A DNA stretch of 64,000 bases from Acidobacteriota bacterium (GTDB lineage: Bacteria; Acidobacteriota; Vicinamibacteria; Vicinamibacterales; CAVVIG01). Every line of letters starts with the position of its first letter. Position 1 is the first letter of the stretch. Made by a program: the position numbers and the translations under genes. Where the stretch lies: contig JAFDVO010000013.1 of NCBI GenBank assembly GCA_018268955.1, forward strand, positions 1 through 64,000, read 5' to 3'. The notes under the pieces are model-generated. The model ran no database searches. It was not told the DNA's origin and worked only from the letters and a program-made list of their open reading frames with translations. Positions 48,201 through 55,700 of this stretch are shown piece after piece.

Positions 48201-51200
48201 CACGGGGCGACCGCACGTCGCTGCTGGCCAAGGAGAAGGAAGCGCTGCAGAAGGGGATCGCGCAGGGCTTCTCGACGGCGGCCGCATCGTGCGCGGTGCC
48301 GGCCGGCATCACGATGATCGAGCAGGGCAGCGGCGCGTGCCTCTGGCGCGGCGACTGCGGCTCCAACTACCAGCCCGGCCTCAGCGACCACGACTTCGAG
48401 GTGTTCATCCCGCAGGCGTCGTACGCCGCGGCGAGCGCCTGCGTCGTGAAGGCGCTGAACGAGGTGTTCATCGACCCGCAGACCAGCGAGCCGAAGCCGA
48501 TCACCGTGTCGGACGGCTCGACGATCGCCTTCGAGGACATCACGTTCTTCCCGGTCGTGAAGGAACTGTTCGAGACGGCGAAGTTCGATGTGATGCCGCC
48601 GAACTCGGGCGGCAGCGACGCGGTGGGCGACATGGGCCTTGGGCGCCGGTCACTCCTGCTCAAGTGGCTGCTCGAAGGTGCCTACGTCTCGGGCGTGCCG
48701 GGACAGTCGCTCGAGGGGCGGAGCCTCGACGCGATCCTCAAGGACCTCAAGACGGTCACGCGCATTCCGTACCTGGAAGGTCAGGAGTGGTCGCTGCTCC
48801 AGGAGTACAACCTCGCGAAGTCGAAGGCGTTCGTCCGGGTGGGCGGCGCCTCCGATCCCTCGTCCTCGTTCAACGGGCTGTTCGTCAAGCAGATGCACGA
48901 TGCCGGCAAGGCGGGCATCCGTGCGGCGATGGCCCGCATGGTGGCGAACCCGGCGGCCAACACGCTGCTGATGAACGTCACGCGCGAGGCCTACAACAGC
49001 AACGCCTGCATCTCGGTGGTGTCGACGACGATCAACCCGAACAACTGGAAGGAGAAGCCGTGCACGTCGTTCGAGGAGTACGTCGCCTCGGCGGCCGCAC
49101 GCACGCTGCGCGGCTCCACGCCGCTGCCGCTCTTCAGCCGTGACGAGATCGTCAACCAGGTCAGCCGCTTCTACAAGGTGAAGGCGGACCTGGAGCGCAT
49201 CGTGTCCGACGCGCAGGCCGATGCATTTGCCGCGCTCGTCGCGCAGTTCATCGACCGCGCGAAGGCCGAAACGCTCCCGATCTACCAGCAGACGCTGCCG
49301 AACGATCCCGATGCGGGCCAGCGTGGCGCGAACCGGGCGCAGGCGGTGAACAAGACCGCGGGGGCGCTGGCGTCGGCCAAGCTCACGCTGTCGCCGCACG
49401 TCTACAACCGCGGCTTCCGATCGGGCAGCAACGTCCGGATCGCGATGTACAAGAGCGACGCCCCGGGAACCGGGTCGCTCGTGAAGGAGATCCGTCAGGA
49501 CATCCCGGGCGGCGACGACCGCTCGATCACCTGGCAGCACAACGCGGACGGCACGCTCGCGCTCTCGAACGGGCAGGCGGTGCCGCTGTTCAAGCTCGAG
49601 GTCGACCAGACCGGCGGCTTCGGCACGCCGCACGGCGTGTCGTTCGTGGTCGACCTGCCGGATCACTCCGTGCAGGAAGCCAACCGGCAGAACAACGTCG
49701 GTGGCTTCTTCTACTGGGTCGTCGATCGGCAGCACCCCCAGCCAGTGAACGCGCCGGCCGCGCCCTACGTGCCGCTGCCTGGTGACTCGCTGCTGAACCC
49801 GGATGCCTCGTGCTCCGCTGGCCCGGCGCTCACGATGACGCAGACGCTGCAGATCGACGGGCAGCCGCTCATCGGCGAGGCCAACGTCGGCTTCGGCGAG
49901 ACGGTGACGATCACGCTGACCGCACAGAACCTCTCGGCCGAACCGATGCAGGACGTCGTCGTCTGCAGCAACGTTACGAACCAGTGCTACAGCGTCGGCC
50001 TCCTCGGGGCCGGCCAGTCGAAGTCGATCACCGTCAACTACACGGCGCCGACGACCGGCGTCATCGTCGACGGCCCGGCGACGGTGTACTCGCCGCAGAG
50101 CGGCGTCATCGAAGGCACGTCCACCCGCCTGGTGGTCGGCTGCGAGAACTACGCGATCGTCCCGCTGCCCTACAACCCGGAGAAGTCCGAGGTGCAGATG
50201 GGGGGCTCGGCGTACCGCTACTACCGCGTGGTCAACAAGCGGACCGGCGCACCGATCGTGAACGCCACGGTCACGGCCGACGTGAGCGGCACCTTCACCG
50301 GTGGTGTCTCGAAGAAGACCTTCAGCTTCACCACGGGGCCGCAGGGTGAGATCAAGACCGGCAGCGAGACCGGCCTGCGCCTCACGCCCGACGAGAACTG
50401 GCTGACGCTGGTCTCCGGGTTCGACTACTACGTCACCATCACCGCGGTGAACGGCGTCGCGCAGACGTGCTCCATCCCGCAGCAGTTCACGTTAAGCGTG
50501 AAGCCGCGCGAGTACTCGCTGTCCTACGCGCGTGGCACGGAGATCAAGGGATCGGCCGGCCTGATCTTCAGCACGGAGATGAGCGCTGAAGCAGGCATGG
50601 AGATCGAGAAGGAGATGAACAGCACGACGGGTGCAACGGCCCTCTCGATCAGCCAGAGCTTCCAGAAGAGCGGCAAGCTCGGCGTCGAGTTCAGCCTCTT
50701 CAAGCTGAAGGGCGGGCTTGGCGTCGGATCGATCAACGCCGGCGCCACGATCGGAACCACCGACAAGAAGTACGACGGCAAGGGCATGAAGCTCTCGTTC
50801 CCGTTCCCCCTGGACGCGGACAAGAGCTGCGCGATCGCGAACCTGACGCTGTCGGGCATGTTCCAGGTGAACCCGCTGTTCACCAAGCTAATCGAACTCG
50901 CTCGCTCGCGCCCCTGCGCCGACCCGTCCCAGTACCTCGTATCGACCTCGAGTGAGTTCGGGCGCGAGGCGAACGAGAGTGCCTCCGCCAAGTTCAACTT
51001 CGGCCGGCCCGCGCCCGGGTTCGGCGAGGGGGACAAGGAGATCGGCGTCAAGTTCGGCGTGTCGGGCAGCAACGGCTTCGGCATCGGCACGAAGTACGGC
51101 GTCGGCTACACCTTCAAGGACGGGGTGCTGAAGGAGACGTCCAGTTCGGAGAGCTACAGCCTGAAGGGCAGCATCGACTTCTCCGCCGGCCTCAGCCTCC

Positions 51201-52756
51201 TCCCGCAGGACCCTCCGGAGGAAGACGGGGAGAAGGACGAAGCGGGCGAGGTCGAGACGGAGTTCTTCAACAAAGCGCTCGAGGTTCAGGGCTCGTACAG
51301 CGGCACGACCAGCTACGGCGTCGGTTTCCAGTTCGACCTCACGAAGCTGCGGCCGGACCTGAAGCCGAACAGCATCTCCATCAGCTACACCGGCCCGAAG
51401 CGATGGGGCTGGAAGCGCAACCTGCTTGGCGCCGAGGAGAACCTCGGCGACGGGAACACGGGCAGCTACAGCTACTCGATCGACGATCCGGATCTGGTGG
51501 ACAAGGCGATCGCGAACCTTGCCAACCTCGACACGATCTACAAGGCGAGCGCGCGCCAGAACATGGCAGACCAGCGGCTCGACCTGCAGCCGACGATCCT
51601 CAACCAGGAACTCGGGAAGTTCGGGCAGATCTTCTATGACACGCCGATCAGCTACAGCGTGTCGAAGGAGAAGGGCAAGGGCCTGACGATTCCGTTCGGT
51701 CTCGAAGGCGAGGCGCTCGGAATCAAGCTCGGCGCAGGCATCGAGTTCAAGAGTGAGAGCAAGGTCGGCTGGACGAAGGAGAAGGGCGTTCGCTTCCGCG
51801 GCAAGGACATCAAGCTCGAGTCCTATGGCGACACGCCGCCGGCACAGCCGGACCTGGGCCTGTGGTCCACCGTGCAGGACACGTGGAAGGCGCTGCTCGA
51901 CAGCTTCGCCCCGACGTTCTCCGACGTGAACCGCCGGTTCGACAACACCGTGCACGACCTGATCACCATCCAGTCGCTGTTCACCGCGACGCTGACGGTC
52001 AACCCGGCGCTGCTGCCTGAACCGGTGGACGTGCGGCTGCTCACGTGGCGCTACACGCCGACGGCCGTGCCGGACAAGGACTACCGGTACATGCCGAGCG
52101 ACAGCTCTGGCCGCGGTGACGCGCCGCACTACGGCATCGGCGGCTTCCACCAGTTCTCGCCCGAAGGCTTCAACCTCGGCGGGCCGCAGACGCTGGTCAT
52201 CGACTACAAGGACCCGGACGTCGTCGGGCTCGACGAGTCGACGTTCCGCATCTACGCGTGGAACAACCAGACGCTCGACTGGGACTACATCGGCGGCGCG
52301 GTCGATCCGGTGGCCAACACTGTGACGACCACGATCGATACGCTGAGGCTCTACACGATTGCGCCGTCGATGCCGGCCCGAACGGTCACGCTGGCCGCGT
52401 CCGGTGGCGAGCAGGTCGGCACCGACGACCAGGCGAAGCGCCGCTTCACGATCCACGCGAGCGGCCTGAGCACGAACATGGGTCAGGCGGTGCCCGACGG
52501 CACGCTCTATACCGTGCGCAGTGCGCCGGGTGAGGGCTCGCCGCTGACGGACTACGGCACGATCCTCACGGCCGATGCCGATCCGTCCATGCCAGGTGTG
52601 CAGGTCGCCGTGACCAACGGTGCCTTGCAGTTCGAAGTCGAATACAACTCGCCGAACGGGGCGTACGTCCCGGGCCGCGCCATCGTCTACTCGACGATTG
52701 GGACGGCATACGGCGAGCAGCTCCTCGTCGCTCCGCAGGCGGGAGGTCAGCAGTGA
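39242..52756 (+). CDS. Giant secreted multidomain protein 1 (4504 aa)
   Basis: ATG 39242 (ATG 39260 also possible; weak Shine-Dalgarno) opens a signal peptide ending PVGAQ. Order by residue: N-terminal domain with NGDAAAGDQIFT (37-145); Ig-like region with two GWNNTPVT motifs (150-450); five PKD domains with GGPY and WxFGDG (about 455-890); three Ig-like domains (894-1175); one carboxypeptidase-regulatory domain (1180-1245); SbsA-type Big_5 domains (about 1746 and 2435); propeller-like repeats with calcium-type loops DDNEDGLITPEE (near 2823) and DADADGWDD (near 2911); a Cys-containing helical region (2970-3300); a CARDB-like domain (about 3530); and a Gly/Ser beta-rich region (3760-4190). There is no membrane anchor or LPxTG motif. 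Its function is unknown; surface or extracellular adhesion is the default guess. Confidence 0.85.
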   Translation: MSDAYPMQNLLRRSLQISLWFLFLVCFAVPVGAQQPTLGQSTLTPSTVSTGTPTQVLATVVITDTRVLATGVNLLRTDAAGRTLGTVGVMKDDGQNGDAAAGDQIFTLRVSINEAAQGTLYYRVSAAFRGVLLRVLSPVMPLTIAPPVSVPPSITTSLSPEPNANGWNNTPVTAHFVCTPGSAPIASCPSDIVVSAEGAGQTVSGTVTDTTGASASVTSTPFSIDRTAPSITGAVSPAGAGQWKVSFTCTDALSGIASCPSPQTVSAGPVHGEATDRAGNTAAADVDIPVDRVPPTIQLTATPGPNGNGWNNTPVTVTFACADDVGVATCPGPQTVDADGTQTVSGTAVDLAGNVAAGSIVLKIDRTAPSVQVSSPADGAIVREAALAISGSASDPLSGLTTVVCNGVPATLSGAAFSCTVNLSLGQNGIAIVASDAAGNTVTRSLTITLGGNAAPTAAPGGPYAGEAGTPIAFSGAASNDPDGDVLTYAWNFGDGQVGSGVQASHTYQTAGTFTVTLTVTDAGKLTSSASTLATVVLPNRVPTATAGGPYTGDVGTALVLAGGGTDPDGDTLTYRWQFNDGQIATGINPRRTFLSAGTFSVTLVVTDGRGGSAESNASITIRPANGTPVAKAGGPYTGQVGTAVIFDATPSSDPDNDPLTYAWDFGDGSQGSGANPSHAYLSPGSFTAVVTVADGRGRSASASAVVTIAALNRTPTARPGGPYAARVGEPIAFDATASTDPDGDALTFVWAFGDGRSRTGATTSYAYDAAGTYVATVTATDARGAAESATVTVTVTERQAQTNRPPVARVGGPYGGEAGLPIAFDASTSSDPDGDALTFTWAFSDGGTATGKQVTHVFATAQPHSATVTVTDAFQATAQATADVTVAARIDRAPPLVTLNAPKSALPGTDVVVSATATDNVGVVKVRLEAQGFAPSELSAAPYQRTIRIGDVAAPGDTIALKAIATDAAGNAGEATLVLTIASRPDTTGPTLTLEAPAEAAPGTDVRVLARATDDGGVADVAFSADGVAIATDVLAPFEATHKIPENAAAGSQIVIAADARDFAGNRTRQERSIAVTAAADRTPPVLTLNVPEQARPGTTIAVSATATDASGIAAVAFLGDDAPIGTISDAPYSLQYTVPAGLPAGTRIRFEARATDFAGQEAQVQRELLVVGADAAAALIVGEVFDDTTGLPLSGAIASIVGTPGVTAQTDARGRFVLPASVGVVRIRVTRAGFTEALRTVSAQSGQVSAMFDARLTPLSTTSTTLTPVLGGRAGGDQATLDVPAGALQASTAIALTRTGAHALEALTPLGWTPIAAVGVTPRDASFLQPASLDVPVPAGLAAGTPLVLGRFDSSANEWRAVSLQQVAPAQTRMAAPIAAGGQYAWLRADTVPTAPPVPQVGAAIAGISGVAIPDGTLAAVTPQPAVLFYQPGVRSDVHSAVTPGAAMPSGTPLQTRISERYEFQDGTAVQPLPMVQDLAFFRSENALVGNYPVTPSLTFEATTLKSGTISVEVLTPSNAVAAAVVGPSGARLELPSGEAVDLQAEADGSTRSAQIDRLEAATVGVELPAGLEFVGGVSLTLDGAALTAPGALSVARPGTLPNNAQVLLLQVVEVGGQTEFVLAGLGSLTADRVISRLTLPKNGLPFSGLRETGRYIFARATTPIGFVAGRILGAADAPIAGARVSVNDFAVISLSTISGYIAAAKVGGVTVTAADLARADRGTAPTAIAAAGDEVALDVRIVAQPPQITSTQPPAGGRNVPLSNPITLVFSKPIDPATLTGANAGRVTIKAGSTVISGAVSLSAANTVATFWPVSPLESNKEYVVDVAAGITDVAGRPLQGTRTFSFTTLNVLPPPPPPAGAITASLPDPTGLTTIRGTQGTVGLHDVVTIENLTTGAITPVLVSPNGGFEVRVAAALRDKLRLHIVGESGAETIFSLPVFSQTNADGSVTAAIGPEGGRVDGPNGTFADVKTGTFPDGALVTVRSVAEAAFPIQLDAEQKKEFGYVGGVQVDFNGAVPTQYVNVGIAAQPGDTVDNQWIVAQVVNIGGQQALNVVDTAKLISGAVRTSSPPCPGVTAAGVYGFYRAAHTVGLNYAQMYANQYGGLRVNVVIPFMTPAFAFPFAAFSYDVPAPVCFPVLTGRVTVVPNTQHVRIKQGVLAPADRELVVKNALAGTETRFPRNLLEMKFIVTGAKSDSFTVLLEANDGSRTEAAGVSVVPGAAGKVTIGVDADSITTAIKTVIIRNVTRSLESQFGATQMAITLPVTGGADDFYFVSALDATGAARVLNPADFTIESPNGVQNLAAKAREGTIDPTHDEIVIYNAAHPEAPLPLARARTKVELIDEDPQHGWTVEIPANQIVNGGFSFPFEGLLDDRYAIRVSYEAAPEDYQRIPQFRIVVSNPTTGQVIKTITTQAPPKDEPLNLGTITDDAQAPLLTSSPSRLDNFDPASPLTFTFSEPMSPDSIKAAALVEKITSAGGQIQRVKVQGEWRVYNNGRTATFIPTTSLEIGAEYSVTFPGADALNTSGLTVTDAAGNAMNTTRLAIKTFTPRLVAAMSTGRDGRLLEPIRQVTFTRKTIGNALHTFLFATTESRNSYKLLSIDATDVEHPAEQNSSFGGQGKKRLILVPSIGTNGNAAIRYRVPIDPPSNGDPACATGTQFVGDMAITTSSINEYSYFSFFNVTDPTSPCVIGNKLLNATPDFLNDYTTPGTVHQMGFAEGVTYVRHNNGVAAYAAVRELGIMSADIGKNLPEPFPKDRIKEGIYPGDYWDVINVNDRLLAVEKSARRIDVLDPNLSWLGSVDLGDEPRRLLFAKGYGSDDNEDGLITPEEQRDLVFVAGVGSITIVDATNLTSPVVIGRIAMKGVVRDLDIDPAKRRLFAGGSWSQQGGGDGFFIIDITKPLATSVDADADGWDDRVIYKRQYPQTINGFRVDAERGVAYIPTYPDGSALAQAGPGRLDILALYDNCCDLGVDFTTRSNTDRPRGDRTSLLAKEKEALQKGIAQGFSTAAASCAVPAGITMIEQGSGACLWRGDCGSNYQPGLSDHDFEVFIPQASYAAASACVVKALNEVFIDPQTSEPKPITVSDGSTIAFEDITFFPVVKELFETAKFDVMPPNSGGSDAVGDMGLGRRSLLLKWLLEGAYVSGVPGQSLEGRSLDAILKDLKTVTRIPYLEGQEWSLLQEYNLAKSKAFVRVGGASDPSSSFNGLFVKQMHDAGKAGIRAAMARMVANPAANTLLMNVTREAYNSNACISVVSTTINPNNWKEKPCTSFEEYVASAAARTLRGSTPLPLFSRDEIVNQVSRFYKVKADLERIVSDAQADAFAALVAQFIDRAKAETLPIYQQTLPNDPDAGQRGANRAQAVNKTAGALASAKLTLSPHVYNRGFRSGSNVRIAMYKSDAPGTGSLVKEIRQDIPGGDDRSITWQHNADGTLALSNGQAVPLFKLEVDQTGGFGTPHGVSFVVDLPDHSVQEANRQNNVGGFFYWVVDRQHPQPVNAPAAPYVPLPGDSLLNPDASCSAGPALTMTQTLQIDGQPLIGEANVGFGETVTITLTAQNLSAEPMQDVVVCSNVTNQCYSVGLLGAGQSKSITVNYTAPTTGVIVDGPATVYSPQSGVIEGTSTRLVVGCENYAIVPLPYNPEKSEVQMGGSAYRYYRVVNKRTGAPIVNATVTADVSGTFTGGVSKKTFSFTTGPQGEIKTGSETGLRLTPDENWLTLVSGFDYYVTITAVNGVAQTCSIPQQFTLSVKPREYSLSYARGTEIKGSAGLIFSTEMSAEAGMEIEKEMNSTTGATALSISQSFQKSGKLGVEFSLFKLKGGLGVGSINAGATIGTTDKKYDGKGMKLSFPFPLDADKSCAIANLTLSGMFQVNPLFTKLIELARSRPCADPSQYLVSTSSEFGREANESASAKFNFGRPAPGFGEGDKEIGVKFGVSGSNGFGIGTKYGVGYTFKDGVLKETSSSESYSLKGSIDFSAGLSLLPQDPPEEDGEKDEAGEVETEFFNKALEVQGSYSGTTSYGVGFQFDLTKLRPDLKPNSISISYTGPKRWGWKRNLLGAEENLGDGNTGSYSYSIDDPDLVDKAIANLANLDTIYKASARQNMADQRLDLQPTILNQELGKFGQIFYDTPISYSVSKEKGKGLTIPFGLEGEALGIKLGAGIEFKSESKVGWTKEKGVRFRGKDIKLESYGDTPPAQPDLGLWSTVQDTWKALLDSFAPTFSDVNRRFDNTVHDLITIQSLFTATLTVNPALLPEPVDVRLLTWRYTPTAVPDKDYRYMPSDSSGRGDAPHYGIGGFHQFSPEGFNLGGPQTLVIDYKDPDVVGLDESTFRIYAWNNQTLDWDYIGGAVDPVANTVTTTIDTLRLYTIAPSMPARTVTLAASGGEQVGTDDQAKRRFTIHASGLSTNMGQAVPDGTLYTVRSAPGEGSPLTDYGTILTADADPSMPGVQVAVTNGALQFEVEYNSPNGAYVPGRAIVYSTIGTAYGEQLLVAPQAGGQQ

Positions 52757-55700
52757 ATCGCATCCACTCCCGTCTGTCCCTGCTCGCGGCGTTCGTCGTC
52801 GCGAGCCTGCTCCAGGTCCTTCCAGCCGTCGGCCAGCCGGCGCCCCAGCGCACGCTGGGGCGCGAGGACATCAAGGTCTACGGCATCGGCCTGAAGGTCG
52901 CCCCGGCGACCCAGACCGTCCCGAAGGACATCGCCACGATCGTCAGCACGTTCCTGCAGGCATCGACGCTGCCGGACAACGTGCCGCCGTTCGCGGCGGA
53001 CGCCGAGGTCGTCGCGACGCTGCGCGGCCCGAGCTTCGCCACGCCGGTCGAACTGCGCGTGAAGCCGAACTCGCCGTTCAACATCCCGCCGATGACGGTG
53101 CCGGGCACCCACATCCTCGAGAACATCCGGCTCGTGAGCGGTGGGGAGGTGCTCCTGCGGGGCGTGCCCGACCGCTCGACCATCGAAGTGATCGAGAAGC
53201 TGCTCGTCACGCAGGTGACGGCGCGCGCGCTGACCGCCGCCGAGATCCGCGAGAAGGGCATCGTCTTCGACAAGGACAACTTCCAGGCCTACAACTTCTC
53301 GGCGGCGTTCGCGATTGCGGACCAGCCGATCAACCTGAACTTCCCCGTCGTGCTGCCGCGCCTCGAGGGGGCGGCCGACGTCGGCACAGGCACCGCGACG
53401 ATTCCGGCGATTACCGCGCCGTCGCTTCCGGCGCTCCAGACGATCATCCCGGACACGCTGAAGCTCCAGACGAAGATTCCGAACCTGACGGTCGTCGGCT
53501 TCACGCTGAAGGTCCCGCAGCTGACCGGGCAGCAGCTCGTCGTGCCGCCGATCCCGGGCGTGGTCGTGATTCCGGGCGACATCGGCTTCCTGAACCAGTA
53601 CTTCAGCGTGATGCTGATGGTCGGCAACGTGGCGCCGGCCGGGTCCAACCTCGTCGTCTCGAACCTGCAGGCGACGATCGTCCTGCCCCCGGGCAACGAC
53701 GGCGTCGCGAACAGTGTCGACGACCCGCTGCGCATGGCGCAGACCACGCAGGGCGAGTCGCCGCGCGTGCGCCTCGTGGCGCAGCCGGGCCCTGACGGCA
53801 AGGTGGGCACGGCGGATGACATCCTGACGCTCGGCCCCGGCGACAGCGGCAATGCGGAATATCTCGTCGAAGGCCGTCGCGAGGGCAGCCACGTCGTCGA
53901 GATGCAGATGACCGGCACGCTCAACGGCCTGCCCGCCGGTCCCGTGACCATCACGGGACGCGCTGCCGGCAGTGTGCTCGTGCGGAACCCGAAGTTCACG
54001 CTCACCTTCACGCACCCGGACGTGGTCTCCGCCGGTGAGGCGTACAAGCTCGATGTGACGGTGACGAACACGTCGCAGGCGCCGGCGAACTTCGTCAGCC
54101 TCAACCTCTACCCGCGTAACGTGAGCGGCGCGACGGTCGTGGGCGAGAGCACGCGCGGGATCGAGAGCGTGCTGCCTGGCGATTCGCAGACCGTGACGTT
54201 CACGCTGCTGTCGCGCGTGAGCGGCAAGGTGACCGCGGCGACCCTCGACTCGAACGAGAACGTCGCCGGGCGCTTCCTGCTCAAGGCCGCCGTCGGTGAA
54301 CTCGGTGTGCCGCTCTCGCCCGACTCGCTGGTGCTGCCGAAGGAGGCGAACTCGCTCCCCGGCACGCTGCGCGACGCCGCCCTTGGCCTCCTCGGCAAGG
54401 CGCATGCGGTGGCAACGGCGCCCGCAGCGGCCCTGCCGCCGGACGTGCGTCGGTTCTCCAGGAAGATCGTGATCGACCGTGCGGTGCAGGTGGCCGAAGC
54501 GGGCATGCGGGTCTCGTTGCACGAGCCCATTCCGACGAGCGCATCCCAATTGCTGATGGACGTGATCGGCAGCGACGTCTCGCGGCTTGCCACGCTGTTC
54601 CCGAAGCCGGAAGACCAGCAGTTCGAGAAGGACAACTTCGATGGGTTCGACGAACTGCGTCGGCGCTCGGTGCGCGGCGATCGGTTTGCGGACGCCGTCG
54701 CGGCACTGCTGACAGAACGCCTGAACAGCGTGCCAGCGTCGCAGTTCCTCACCGAGCTGTCGCAGGGCTGGTCCTATCGTCCGGGCCACGTGGCCGTCCT
54801 CGTGTCGGGCAACGGGTCTCCGCTCCCGGCACGCTTCATCCTGAACGACAGCCAGAACCGTCGCGTTGGCGCGAACGGCGCCGAGAACAAGGTCATCAAG
54901 GAGATCCCGTACAGCGACGTGCTCGACTTCACGGACGCGTCGGGTCGTGTCACCGCGCGCCTGCTGCTGCTCGCGGCCCCGCAGCCCGGCACATTCCGCA
55001 TCAGCAGCGAGCCGGTGGACGGCGTCGCCGCCAACACGGGCTATACGATCTCGATCGTCGCGCCGGAGGGCTCCGGCGCGCTGACGCAGTACACCTCCGC
55101 GACGCTGCAGTACCCCGAGGTGCCGCAGTCGGCCGGCAGCGGTGCCACCCCCTACCAGTTCCTGTTCGACGGCGGCACCGCAAACGGCGCGGTGCTGACC
55201 GCCAGTGCGATCGCGGACCCGGCGCCGACTGTCATCTCGGTCGTGCAGCAGGCGGACGCCGACGTGCTCCGCTGCCTGCCGGAAGATCCAGGCACCCCGG
55301 TCGGCCGCGTTGTCGCGGTGCTGTTCTCCGAGGAGGTTACGCCCGCCAGCGTGCAGGATCGCCTGGACTCATCGGCGATCACCAACTACGCGATTGCGGG
55401 CAATCGGGTCGTCGGCGTGGCCCTGCAGCCGGGGCGCCGCATCGCGTTCGTCGCGCTCCGCGATCCGTACGGACCGTTCATCCCCCGCCAGATCACGATC
55501 TCGAACGTATCGGACGCCAGGGGCAACGCGATGGCGCCGTGGACCGGCGCGATGGAGGCGACCGTGCCGCCGACCGGCGGCGTCGTGTCGGGTCGCGTGA
55601 TGAACGCCGACGGAACCGCGGTGCCGCTGGCCAACGTGCGGCTCTTCACGCAGCTGGTCTGCGAATCGGACGAGCCGAACTGGGTCGGCATCAGCTCGAA

